From NCBI GenBank assembly GCA_040222995.1, contig JAVKBW010000053.1:186001-250000 (forward strand): a DNA stretch of 64,000 bases, in the 5' to 3' direction. A program made the position numbers and the translations under genes. Below are positions 43,830-51,962 of the stretch, piece by piece. Every line of letters starts with the position of its first letter. Within the stretch, counting starts at the first letter, position 1. This DNA is from JAVKBW01 sp040222995 (GTDB lineage Bacteria; Pseudomonadota; Alphaproteobacteria; UBA8366; Aestuariispiraceae). The notes below the pieces were generated by a model. It ran no database searches and was not told the DNA's origin. It saw only the letters and a list, made by a program, of their open reading frames with translations.

Positions 43830-44951
43830 GTGAAAGAAACGGAAACCGCTATCGAACAGGATATTCTGGACGGGTTTCCGGGGCGCTATTATCAGGCGCT
43901 GCCGGACGGCCGCATCCAGTGCGATGTCTGTCCGCGCGAATGCAAGCTTAATGATGGCCAGCGCGGCCTGTGTTTCGTGCGCGCCCGGCGCGGCGACGAG
44001 ATCGTGCTGACAACCTATGGCCGGTCGAGCGGCTATTGTATCGACCCGATCGAGAAGAAACCCCTGAACCATTTTCTGCCCGGAACGCCGGTTTTGTCTT
44101 TCGGTACGGCGGGCTGCAACCTGACCTGCAAGTTCTGCCAGAACTGGGACATTTCAAAATCCCGCGAGATGGACAAGCTGATGGACAAGGCCCCGCCGGA
44201 GGCGATTGCCGAGGCGGCGGTTCGCACCGGCTGCCGATCCGTCGCCTATACCTACAACGACCCGGTGATCTTTCTGGAATACGCGGTCGACGTTGCGTCG
44301 GCGTGCCGGGCGCGCGGGGTGAAGAATGTCGCGGTCACGGCGGGCTATATCAAGGAAGGCGCGCGCGAGGAATTCTTCGGCGCGATGGATGCGGTGAACC
44401 TGGACCTGAAAGCCTTCACCGAGGATTTCTACAGGAAACTCTGTACCGGCAGCCTGGAGCCGGTGAAGGAAACCGCCGCCTATATCCATCACGAAACCGA
44501 TGCCTGGCTGGAACTGACGACGCTGCTTATTCCCGGCGAGAACGACAGCGAAGCGGAAATCGAGGAAATGTCAGACTGGGTAATGACAGAGCTCGGCCCC
44601 GATGTGCCGATCCACTTCACCGCCTTTCATCCCGACTACCGGATGACGGACAAGGACAACACGCCGCCGGAAACCCTGCTGCGCGCCTGCCGCATCGCCA
44701 GGGCGGCGGGCATTAACCATGTTTATTCCGGCAACATCCATCACGAGGCGACCGGCAGCACGTATTGCCCGAATTGCAATGCGAAGGTCATCGGGCGCGA
44801 CTGGCATCAGTTGACAGAATGGGGGCTGGGGCAGGGTGGCCATTGCACGTCCTGCGGCACGGCGATTGCCGGCGTGTTCGAAACGACGCCCGGCGACTGG
44901 GGGCGGAAGCGGCAGCGCGTCAGTCTCAACGGGCTGGTGAAGAGTGGTTAG
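43830..44951 (+). CDS. amrS: AmmeMemoRadiSam system radical SAM enzyme
   Basis: A 373-residue radical S-adenosylmethionine enzyme. The cluster motif GCNLTCKFC gives CxxxCxxC (Cys96, 100, 103). Before it an N-terminal cysteine group (Cys31, 34, 38, 48 in CDVCPRECKLNDGQRGLC) and after it a C-terminal pair YCPNCN ... CTSCG look like extra metal sites. The start is GTG at 43830, with AGGAG 7 bases upstream; a longer in-frame reading from 43515 overlaps amrB and is rejected. Members are related to pyruvate formate-lyase activases. The product made with amrA and amrB is unknown. Confidence 0.93.
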   Translation: MKETETAIEQDILDGFPGRYYQALPDGRIQCDVCPRECKLNDGQRGLCFVRARRGDEIVLTTYGRSSGYCIDPIEKKPLNHFLPGTPVLSFGTAGCNLTCKFCQNWDISKSREMDKLMDKAPPEAIAEAAVRTGCRSVAYTYNDPVIFLEYAVDVASACRARGVKNVAVTAGYIKEGAREEFFGAMDAVNLDLKAFTEDFYRKLCTGSLEPVKETAAYIHHETDAWLELTTLLIPGENDSEAEIEEMSDWVMTELGPDVPIHFTAFHPDYRMTDKDNTPPETLLRACRIARAAGINHVYSGNIHHEATGSTYCPNCNAKVIGRDWHQLTEWGLGQGGHCTSCGTAIAGVFETTPGDWGRKRQRVSLNGLVKSG

Positions 44952-46165
44952 GCGATTGTAGAGTCGTTAGATTTCTTTAGTGTTCCTAAATATTCTAACT
45001 TAGGAACTTCAAAGCGATTGTGTGGCGGGATAGTGTATGATTCTTCCCAACTGACACGTAGTCGCCGAAAGTTTTTTTCTTGAATAAAATCAAATCTAAA
45101 CTCGTTTTCTGGATGCTGCCCCCAAATTTTAAGTTCGCTCATATTTGAGTCTGAAAGAAAAATTCTGATTTTATGTAACCTATCACATAGAAGCAGAGTT
45201 TTTTGGTGGATTGACTTTAGTACCTTTGCTTCCTCAATAACCTCATTGTCACTCAATGTAACAACGTACTCCAATGCATCTTCGCAAGACAATTGATTCT
45301 CTTTAGTTTTGATGAACCTTAGAATCGCACTACGTATCTCTGCTACCTTTGCCACAGGATTGTAGCTTGTAGCTAGAAACTCTCCACCTTGAATCTGCGC
45401 AACTTTCAAGGCCTCGTACTCAGATTCACCACCGCTCATTGATGTTCGTATGCCTGCTGGACTATCATATGAACTATCTAACTTTTTAATTATGACTAAA
45501 TTCCCTTCATTCTTTTGCATTGAATCTGAGAGTCGGGAAAAAAGTGAGGGAACATTGCGTCTAAATTCACTAGTGGCGCTTTTCGCATTTATACAAACAG
45601 GCTCAAGCAAATTAAGATCATTAATTCCAATGTGTATTAATGGAAGTTGATCCAACAGATAGTCTTGAGCTGCTTCTTTACGCGCTTCCTGCTTTGCAAA
45701 GTTGCGCATGTCTCTGAATATGCTTTCGCCGAAATACTTGGGCCCGCAAATGTTGCCAACTACTCGGAGATGCCCGTCAGAAGACCATAGCAGGTAAAAC
45801 GAGAGGCATTTAGGTTTCTTACCACTGCATAATGAGCAAGGAACCAAATCACCGTCAGGTCGCAACTTCCTTCTGACTGAGATTTCAGGATGAATTAGCC
45901 GATGTTCGAGTTTCTTGTCCGGCTTCGTCCAAACGATAGTCGGAACTAATTCTGGTTGTCCTGTTTCCCGAATAGTCTTTTTTATTTCATCTAATTGCTG
46001 TGCAGATGGGAAAGTTTTGTAAAATGGTTTTGGGTGGAATAGCGAAGAACCAGCTACTGGCTGAGGTAGCTGCTGTATCTTTCTTTTAGTTTCAACTTTC
46101 GATTTTGGCGCAAGATTACTGCTGAGTTCAGCTTGATCTGGCCCAATGTTCAGTTTCATGAACAT
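44948..46165 (-). CDS. AT-rich orphan gene, protein with a four-cysteine (zinc-finger-like) motif
   Basis: A 405-residue protein with no family I recognise. The most conserved-looking part is residues 107-145: two cysteines as CSLC (110, 113), then KC (120), a tryptophan-containing strand, and NICG (140), together resembling a zinc-binding knuckle. The rest is Lys/Glu/Ser/Asn-rich and probably helical. Base composition is much lower in GC than every neighbour, codon use differs, and no ribosome site is visible before the ATG pair (46165, 46159). Its stop overlaps the amrS stop by a few bases. These are signs of recent acquisition. No integrase or repeat borders were found. Confidence 0.75.
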   Translation of the reverse strand: MFMKLNIGPDQAELSSNLAPKSKVETKRKIQQLPQPVAGSSLFHPKPFYKTFPSAQQLDEIKKTIRETGQPELVPTIVWTKPDKKLEHRLIHPEISVRRKLRPDGDLVPCSLCSGKKPKCLSFYLLWSSDGHLRVVGNICGPKYFGESIFRDMRNFAKQEARKEAAQDYLLDQLPLIHIGINDLNLLEPVCINAKSATSEFRRNVPSLFSRLSDSMQKNEGNLVIIKKLDSSYDSPAGIRTSMSGGESEYEALKVAQIQGGEFLATSYNPVAKVAEIRSAILRFIKTKENQLSCEDALEYVVTLSDNEVIEEAKVLKSIHQKTLLLCDRLHKIRIFLSDSNMSELKIWGQHPENEFRFDFIQEKNFRRLRVSWEESYTIPPHNRFEVPKLEYLGTLKKSNDSTIA

Positions 46166-46491
46166 AACGTAAACAAATCTGAAGAGTTTTGCAACATATA
46201 ACTAAAACTAAATTGAAAACACAATATATAGGCGTGCGCGCAGATATAGAATCACTTTGTTTACCCTCTGTTTTGAGGACCGCATACAGGTCGAAGGTAT
46301 CCTTTCGACCTGTTCCCTAGAAGCAAACGTAGTCGACAGTAGCCGTTACCAAAGCCCAAAGGCTCCCTCGATCAATGGTGTGAACCGTTCAACTCGGCGC
46401 GCGTATTTCTTTCCGGGCCGGAATCTTCTAATCATGAACGGTCTCAAAATCGGCGATCTTTACCGGCGTCGACGTGAAGCGGGAGCATGCA
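46166..46491. other. 326-base junction region with a long hairpin between the AT-rich gene and the antiporter
   Basis: The first 90 bases are AT-rich like the orphan gene and likely hold its promoter. After about 46230 the GC content returns to the chromosomal level. A near-perfect hairpin pairs ACAGGTCGAAGG (46286-46297) with CCTTTCGACCTGT (46301-46313) around a three-base loop. No tRNA end, direct repeat or credible coding frame was seen. Confidence 0.55.
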
Positions 46492-48093
46492 GTGGACCAG
46501 GTTCTGATCTCAGTCGACTACAAGGATCCCGCCTGGATCGCCATCGCCTTCGCCTTCGGCCTGCTGATGAAACAGATCAGGCTGCCGCCGATGGTCGGTT
46601 TCCTGATCGCCGGATTTGTCCTGAATCTGCTCGGCGCCGAGAGTGGCCGGTTTCTGCTGGAGATCGCCGATCTTGGCGTAACGCTGCTGTTGTTCAGCAT
46701 CGGCCTGAAACTTCGGGTCGGTACCCTTGTCCGGCCGGAAATCTGGGCGACGACCGGCCTGCACATGGCGGGCACGGTGGTGGTGACTACCGGTATCCTG
46801 CTGTTGCTGGCGCAATCCGGCTGGTCGCTTTTCGGCGACCTTACCCTGACCACCGCGTTGATCGTCGCTTTCGCCCTGTCGTTTTCCAGCACCGTTTTCG
46901 CGGTAAAGACGCTGGAGGACAGAGGCGCTGTTCTGGCGCGGTACGGGCAGGTCGCGATTGGCGTTCTGGTGATGCAGGATATCGCGGCGGTTGTTTTTCT
47001 TGCGTTTTCCGAAGGCAAGTTACCGTCGATCTGGGCCCTGGCCCTGCTGCTGCTGATCCCCGGCCGGTACGTGCTGAGCTTCATCCTCGCGCGCAGCGGG
47101 CACAAGGAACTGCTGATTGTCTACGGGTTCGTTCTGGCGCTGGGCGGGGCGGCGGTCTTCGAAATGGTCGGCATGAAAGGCGATCTCGGTGCACTGGTCG
47201 TCGGCGTGCTGCTGGCCCACCATCCGAAGGCTGACGAACTGTCGAAAGACCTGCTGGGTTTCAAGGATGTGTTTCTCGTCTGCTTTTTCCTGACAATCGG
47301 TCTCACGGGGCTGCCGTCCCTGGAGACGTTCGGCGTCGCCTTGCTGTTGATGTTGCTCGTTCCCCTGAAAATGGCGTTCTTCTTTTTCCTGCTGACGCGG
47401 TTCCGCATGCGGGCCAGGGCGTCGACCTTCGGATCGCTCGTGCTGGGGAACTATTCCGAATTCGGATTGATCGTCGCGGCAATCGCGATCGGATCGGGCT
47501 GGATGTCGGAAGAATGGCTGACAACGATTGCTCTCGCCTTGGCAATCTCGTTCTTCGTGGCGTCGCCGCTTAACGTCTACGCCAATGCGATCTTCCACCG
47601 GTATGTGACTTTCCTGCGCCGGTTCGAACAGGACCGGAGACTGCCCGGCGACGAAGATATCGAGATCGGCGACCACAGGATCATCATTTTCGGCATGGGC
47701 CGTGTCGGCGGGGCGGCCTATGATGAGATGGTCGACCATGCAAAGGGCCGAATTCTGGGAATCGACCTGGACGAAGAACGGGTGTCCTACAATACCGACG
47801 CCGGGCGGCAGGTGGTTCTGGGCGATGCGACGAATGCGGAATTCTGGGTTCGTCTGCAGGGCGGCCATGAGAAGATCGAGATGATCCTTCTGGCGATGGC
47901 CAATCACACCGCGAATATCGACGCGGCCCGGCATCTGCGAAACCGGGGCTATACCGGACCGATCGTCGCGACCGCACTCTACCCCGATCAGGAAGCGGAC
48001 CTGAAAGAGAACGGGATCGACGAGGTTTACAACATTTATGCCGAAGCCGGGTCGGCCACGGCCGCCCGCATGGCGGAAACGATGCGTTTGTAG
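46492..48093 (+). CDS. Kef-type (CPA2) cation:proton antiporter with RCK/TrkA-N domain
   Basis: A 533-residue protein: about twelve membrane segments of a CPA2 antiporter (AFGLLMKQIRLPPMVGFLIAG at the start; ALSFSSTVFAVKTLEDRG mid-way), then a cytoplasmic Rossmann TrkA-N domain from about residue 395 (IIIFGMGRVGGAAYDEM). It probably exchanges K+ for protons and is gated by nucleotide binding to the RCK domain. A GTG at 46492 with GGGAG upstream is preferred over the GTG at 46474. No KefF-type ancillary subunit is adjacent. Confidence 0.9.
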   Translation: MDQVLISVDYKDPAWIAIAFAFGLLMKQIRLPPMVGFLIAGFVLNLLGAESGRFLLEIADLGVTLLLFSIGLKLRVGTLVRPEIWATTGLHMAGTVVVTTGILLLLAQSGWSLFGDLTLTTALIVAFALSFSSTVFAVKTLEDRGAVLARYGQVAIGVLVMQDIAAVVFLAFSEGKLPSIWALALLLLIPGRYVLSFILARSGHKELLIVYGFVLALGGAAVFEMVGMKGDLGALVVGVLLAHHPKADELSKDLLGFKDVFLVCFFLTIGLTGLPSLETFGVALLLMLLVPLKMAFFFFLLTRFRMRARASTFGSLVLGNYSEFGLIVAAIAIGSGWMSEEWLTTIALALAISFFVASPLNVYANAIFHRYVTFLRRFEQDRRLPGDEDIEIGDHRIIIFGMGRVGGAAYDEMVDHAKGRILGIDLDEERVSYNTDAGRQVVLGDATNAEFWVRLQGGHEKIEMILLAMANHTANIDAARHLRNRGYTGPIVATALYPDQEADLKENGIDEVYNIYAEAGSATAARMAETMRL

Positions 48094-48148
48094 GGCGGGT
48101 TATTACGCCTCGAACACCGAAACCGGCTCGTAACCGGTCGGCATTCCC

Positions 48149-48619
48149 TTACCTCGGATGGTTTTCTTCCAGGCTGACCCGATAGCGGACGAATCCGTCC
48201 GGGCCGCCGGCAAAGGAATCGAACAGCAATCGGGCCGGTTCGTTGCTTTCCCGGCAGACCCAGTAGACCCTTTCCCAGAACTTGTCCCGGGCATGGTCGA
48301 TAAGCTGTTTCACCAGCATGTCGCCGACGCCCCGCTGGCGATGTTCCTGCGCCACGAAAATGTCCTCCATGTAACAGACCTTTCCAACCGTCCAGGTGCT
48401 TCGATGAACGACAAAGGTGGCGAACCCGACAAGGTCGCCGGCGGTCGATTGCGCAACCAGACCGCCGACGGAGGATTCGGGATCGAGAATCCGGTTCCAG
48501 GTGACAGTGGTGATTTCGTCAGAAATATCGCCCTTGTAAAAGTCGCTATAGGCGCGCCAGAGTATCAGCCAGGCTCCGTAGTCGGTCCGTTGCGGCCGAC
48601 GAACAACGATCGTATGCAT
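48149..48619 (-). CDS. GNAT-family N-acetyltransferase
   Basis: A 156-residue acetyltransferase with the acetyl-CoA loop EDIFVAQEHRQRGVGDMLV (Q/RxxGxG/A form) and YWVCRESNEPARLLFDSF in the C-terminal part, similar to diamine/amino-acid acetyltransferases. It converges on the antiporter gene with a 55-base gap. Substrate not assigned. Confidence 0.87.
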   Translation of the reverse strand: MHTIVVRRPQRTDYGAWLILWRAYSDFYKGDISDEITTVTWNRILDPESSVGGLVAQSTAGDLVGFATFVVHRSTWTVGKVCYMEDIFVAQEHRQRGVGDMLVKQLIDHARDKFWERVYWVCRESNEPARLLFDSFAGGPDGFVRYRVSLEENHPR

Positions 48620-48718
48620 GGTTTTGTGTCCCCCGCCTGTTTGTTGTCTTGTTGGTGAAGCCTACCGCTGTTTGACGCCAGCAGACAGAAAACATTGACG
48701 GCTTTTTACGCAGTCCCG

Positions 48719-50374
48719 TCAGGTCCGTATATCCGGCGCCGCGTCGAGGGCATAGATCGGCAGTTTTTCATCGCGGCCGCGAATCTCGGCCTCCTGACGG
48801 TCTGACTCGGGCAGCGTCAGCCCGGCATGCTCGGCAACGCCGGCGGACAGGACCAGCCGGCGGCCCAGCGGTTTGCAGAGAGCCTCCAGCCGCGCCGCGG
48901 TGTTGACCGTATCGCCGATGGCGGAGACGGTGCGGCCGCGCGGTGGGCCCATTTCACCAACGATGGCGATGCCGGCATGGATGCCGATGCCAATCTGCAG
49001 CGGTACCGGCAGATCGTTCTTCAGCGCCTCGTTGGTGCGTTCCAGCCGGGCGAACATGGCGTCCGCGCCGGCGATTGCCTGCCGGCAGGCCTTGTCGATC
49101 GGCTGGTTCAGCCCGTAGATCGCCATCAGTCCGTCGCCGAGAAACTGCGAGAAGTGGCCGCCGGTTTCCTCAATCGCCTGGGTCATTTCCTGGAAGAACT
49201 GATTGAGGATGAATAGAACATCGAACGGCAGGCGTTCCTCGCCAAGCTTGGTCGATCCGCGCAGATCGAGAAACAGCACCGCGATTTCCCGTTCCTGCCC
49301 AAACAATTGCCCGGTCTTTCTGCCGTCGGCGGCGTTGGCCGTGCTGGGCATCAGGGGCGCGACGGTAACGGTTGAGGCCGGCCGGCACTGACAGGCGAGG
49401 CGGATAGACGGCTGCGCGCCAATGCGATGCAGGGCGGCGGCTTCGGTGGCGTTCGGCTTCGGCAGCTTTTCAAGCCCGTCGATGATGCGTACCCGGCAGG
49501 TGGTGCAGCGGCCGCGACCGCCACAGACCGCCGCCAGCTCGATACCGTTGATGTTCAGGGTTTCCTGAATGGTTGCGCCGCCCGGCATCTGCAGACGGCG
49601 ACCGTCGCTGAATATCAGCTCCGGCGCCTGGGTCAGCCGGAAAAACAGTCGGCGGATTTCACGCGCCGCAAACAGCGCGGCGATAAGCCCGACGGCGATC
49701 AGGAACCCGCTCAGCCGCATGTCGGTGACGGTCTGCATCATGTCGTTCGTCCAGTTGGCGTCTTCCAGGATCAGTTCGGCATACCCGTCGAAGGCGGCGG
49801 CTTCCAGTTGCAGCGCCTTGCCGCTGGCGACGAAACCGGCCAGCGCCAGCGCCGGTATCAGGACGGTAAAACCAAGATACAGACCGGAAATACGCGGAAA
49901 CCAGGGGGTCAGCTTCAGCCAGTGATAGATGCCGAGCGTCCCGTGTATCCAGGTGACCAGCAGGGCAGCGACCTGCAGTACCCCGCGCCACGGTTCCAGC
50001 ATCCAGTACAGGGCCTGGATGGAATAGTAGTCGGCATTGGTCTGTTCGATCAGAACCACGCCGCGGTTCAGCAGAAAATGATCGACCAGCAGGACGGGAA
50101 TGGCGAGCCCCGTCAGCATCTGAAGCAGATGCCAGGGTTTCAGTTTCAGCACCCGGCGCTGCCAGATTGTCCAGGCGTTGATCGCGATATGGCCGATGGC
50201 GGCGCTGTACAACAGGATAATCCCCGGCCAGGACTGCCAGGGGTCGAGAAACACCACCCGGACCTTGTTCATCCAGGTGAGGGAATGAATACCGAAACTG
50301 AGATTGAGGAGATGGCAAAAGACGAACGCAAAGAGGACGAGGCCTGTTCCCAGTCTAGCGTTCGTAAGAACCAT
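48719..50374 (-). CDS. membrane-anchored class III nucleotide cyclase with internal [2Fe-2S] ferredoxin domain
   Basis: A 551-residue three-part protein. Residues 1-240 hold about six membrane helices with many helix histidines (21, 30, 62, 82, 99, 144, 151), resembling cytochrome-b-type anchors. Residues 250-345 are a plant-type ferredoxin domain with Cys284, 290, 293 and 328 or 330 (AVCGGRGRCTTC ... RLACQC). Residues 360-545 are the cyclase domain with metal Asp370 and Asp414 and transition-state Asn491/Arg495. The usual purine-selecting Lys is Gln410 (SQFLGDGLMA), while Asp488 is kept. It likely makes cAMP under redox control at the inner membrane; heme binding is inference. Overlaps the upstream gene by 20 bases. 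Confidence 0.88.
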   Translation of the reverse strand: MVLTNARLGTGLVLFAFVFCHLLNLSFGIHSLTWMNKVRVVFLDPWQSWPGIILLYSAAIGHIAINAWTIWQRRVLKLKPWHLLQMLTGLAIPVLLVDHFLLNRGVVLIEQTNADYYSIQALYWMLEPWRGVLQVAALLVTWIHGTLGIYHWLKLTPWFPRISGLYLGFTVLIPALALAGFVASGKALQLEAAAFDGYAELILEDANWTNDMMQTVTDMRLSGFLIAVGLIAALFAAREIRRLFFRLTQAPELIFSDGRRLQMPGGATIQETLNINGIELAAVCGGRGRCTTCRVRIIDGLEKLPKPNATEAAALHRIGAQPSIRLACQCRPASTVTVAPLMPSTANAADGRKTGQLFGQEREIAVLFLDLRGSTKLGEERLPFDVLFILNQFFQEMTQAIEETGGHFSQFLGDGLMAIYGLNQPIDKACRQAIAGADAMFARLERTNEALKNDLPVPLQIGIGIHAGIAIVGEMGPPRGRTVSAIGDTVNTAARLEALCKPLGRRLVLSAGVAEHAGLTLPESDRQEAEIRGRDEKLPIYALDAAPDIRT

Positions 50375-50825
50375 ATGATGAATCCGTCTCCGATGAATCG
50401 CCGCCGGATCCTGTTTTTATCCCGGCGCCGTCCGGTGTCGCGACATACCAAGTACCCCGGAAGCCCTGACCGGTTACATCGCCCTTCACCTTGTCCTTGA
50501 CCCAAGTATAAAGCGGTTTGCCCTTGTAAGACCACTGCTTGTAGCCGTCGTCGCGCTGGATCGGCTTGAAATCGCCGATCGGCTGTGCGTCTTCGGGGGC
50601 GAGGTAGATCGGCCACAGCTTTTCACACTTGCCGTAGCAGTTCGACTTGTCGGTTTCGTCGTTATCGAATGTATACAGGGTCAGGCCGTCCGCGTCGGTC
50701 AGGACGACACCGAGGCTGGTTTCCGCGGTTCCCGTGCCTTCCGGCGCGTCGAACGCAATTGCGGGATGCCAGCCGAGCGAACACAGCGTCAGAACGGCGG
50801 CAGCGCATAGAAGTAGTCTTTTCAT
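50355..50825 (-). CDS. secreted YxxD-repeat protein (COG4315-like)
   Basis: A 156-residue exported protein with a signal peptide (to about residue 25, ...HPAIA) and two copies of the 'secreted repeat' motif: LTLYTFDNDETDKSNCYGKCEKLWP and PLYTWVKDKVKGDVTGQGF. The paired cysteines probably form a disulfide. The ATG at 50825 begins the signal peptide; an upstream extension to 50984 is rejected. It overlaps the start of the cyclase gene, so the two are translationally coupled. Related proteins are often found near redox or electron-transfer genes, but the function is unknown. Confidence 0.85.
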   Translation of the reverse strand: MKRLLLCAAAVLTLCSLGWHPAIAFDAPEGTGTAETSLGVVLTDADGLTLYTFDNDETDKSNCYGKCEKLWPIYLAPEDAQPIGDFKPIQRDDGYKQWSYKGKPLYTWVKDKVKGDVTGQGFRGTWYVATPDGAGIKTGSGGDSSETDSSYGSYER

Positions 50826-51170
50826 GGCGTCTGATGCTTCTTTCTGCGTGATCCAGGAACCTTGAGGCCGGGACCATACCCTGAAATTCCGGTAATCCGA
50901 ATAAAATTCATTAAGTATTTGATCTAAGTAACAAGTATTTGATTCAAGTAAAACAGCCTGTTTCTTCTCAACTCCGGACGACACGCCGACTTACCGTACC
51001 CGGGTAAAGGGAATTCAAAGGGTATAATCGTCGCGTTTTTCGGAAGCGGTCGTTTTAAAACGGAAATTGACGCGAATACGCATTGGGTCCATCGGCCAAC
51101 GCCAATATACTGCCGGCAGGATGCGACCCGTTCCGGGGTGTCCGGTTGACCAAATCGAGGGACCTGAAAT
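50826..51170. promoter_or_regulatory. divergent intergenic region with two 19-base direct repeats
   Basis: AAGTATTTGATCTAAGTAA (50913-50931) and AAGTATTTGATTCAAGTAA (50933-50951) are tandem copies, 20 bases apart and differing at two positions, i.e. on the same DNA face. Each contains the TTGAT half-site of FNR/FixK-type boxes but not the second half. They lie 88-126 bases upstream of the YxxD/cyclase operon. A GAGGG site precedes the HupE gene. No riboswitch motif was recognised. Confidence 0.65.
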
Positions 51171-51764
51171 ATGAAAATTCCATCTTCCGCTTTAGCTCTA
51201 TCCGCAATTCTGCTGGCGCTTTTCGCCGCGTCCGCCTCGGCCCATGTGTCGCCGGGCGAATATGGCTCGTTCGCCGCCGGGTTTACGCATCCATTCTTCG
51301 GCCTGGATCACATTCTCGCCATGGTGGCTGTCGGTCTTTGGGCCGGCTTTTTGGGCGGGCGCGCGATGTGGGTCGTGCCGGCCGCTTTCGTGGCGGTGAT
51401 GCTGGCCGGTTTCGCGCTGGCGCTGCTGCATCTGCCGCTGCCGCTGGTCGAACCGATGATTCTTGCATCGACCATCGTGCTCGGGCTGGTCGTCGCGCTT
51501 GCCGTTCGGCTCGATATCCGGCTTTGCGCGGCATTTGTCGGCGTATTCGCACTGTTTCACGGCCATGCCCATGGCGGTGAACTGGGCGCGGCCGGTGCGG
51601 TAGAGTTCGGCTTCGGGTTCCTTATGGCGACGAGCCTGCTGCATGCGGCCGGTGTCGGGCTGGGTCTGCTGGTCGGCCGGCTTGGCGTCGAAAAAGGCGC
51701 GCTGCTATCGCGTGGCCTGGGCGTCGCCACTGCTTTCGCCGGGGTTTATCTCGTCGTCGGCTGA
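51171..51764 (+). CDS. HupE/UreJ-family metal permease
   Basis: A 197-residue membrane protein with a signal-like first helix and about six further membrane segments. The family motif HPFFGLDHILAMVAVGLWA (residues about 40-58) and the FHGHAHGGE stretch provide the metal-binding histidines. HupE/UreJ proteins take up nickel (sometimes cobalt) for hydrogenase or urease. Neither enzyme is encoded here, so the metal is uncertain. A strong terminator follows at 51801. Confidence 0.9.
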   Translation: MKIPSSALALSAILLALFAASASAHVSPGEYGSFAAGFTHPFFGLDHILAMVAVGLWAGFLGGRAMWVVPAAFVAVMLAGFALALLHLPLPLVEPMILASTIVLGLVVALAVRLDIRLCAAFVGVFALFHGHAHGGELGAAGAVEFGFGFLMATSLLHAAGVGLGLLVGRLGVEKGALLSRGLGVATAFAGVYLVVG

Positions 51765-51800
51765 TCCGTTAGTCGACGAACGACTTCCTGTTTACGAAGA

Positions 51801-51836
51801 AAAGGCCCGGCCTGGACACTGTCCAGGCCGGGCTTT
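51801..51836 (+). terminator. rho-independent terminator after the HupE/UreJ gene
   Basis: GCCCGGCCTGGAC (51805-51817) and GTCCAGGCCGGGC (51821-51833) make a perfect 13-bp stem with a three-base loop, flanked by AAA and TTT, so it can work in both directions. It lies between converging hupE-like and nrdB genes. Confidence 0.9.
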
Positions 51837-51962
51837 GAGTCGCGACGAAAGGGTCGCCGCGTAGGCACAGGGTACCTTCAAGACCGGGTTTCCGGCCTTC
51901 CAGGTTCCGCATCATGCCAGGGTCGCGGACCCCAAAACCTGTTGCTTGCCGGCCAAAGCCGG

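Noticed and set aside
44948..46491. Prophage, integron or IS insertion
   Set aside because: No integrase, transposase, terminal repeats, target duplication or tRNA end found; only composition suggests transfer.
50952..51170. Cobalamin or nickel riboswitch before the HupE/UreJ gene
   Set aside because: No B12-box-like or other conserved riboswitch core could be found by eye.
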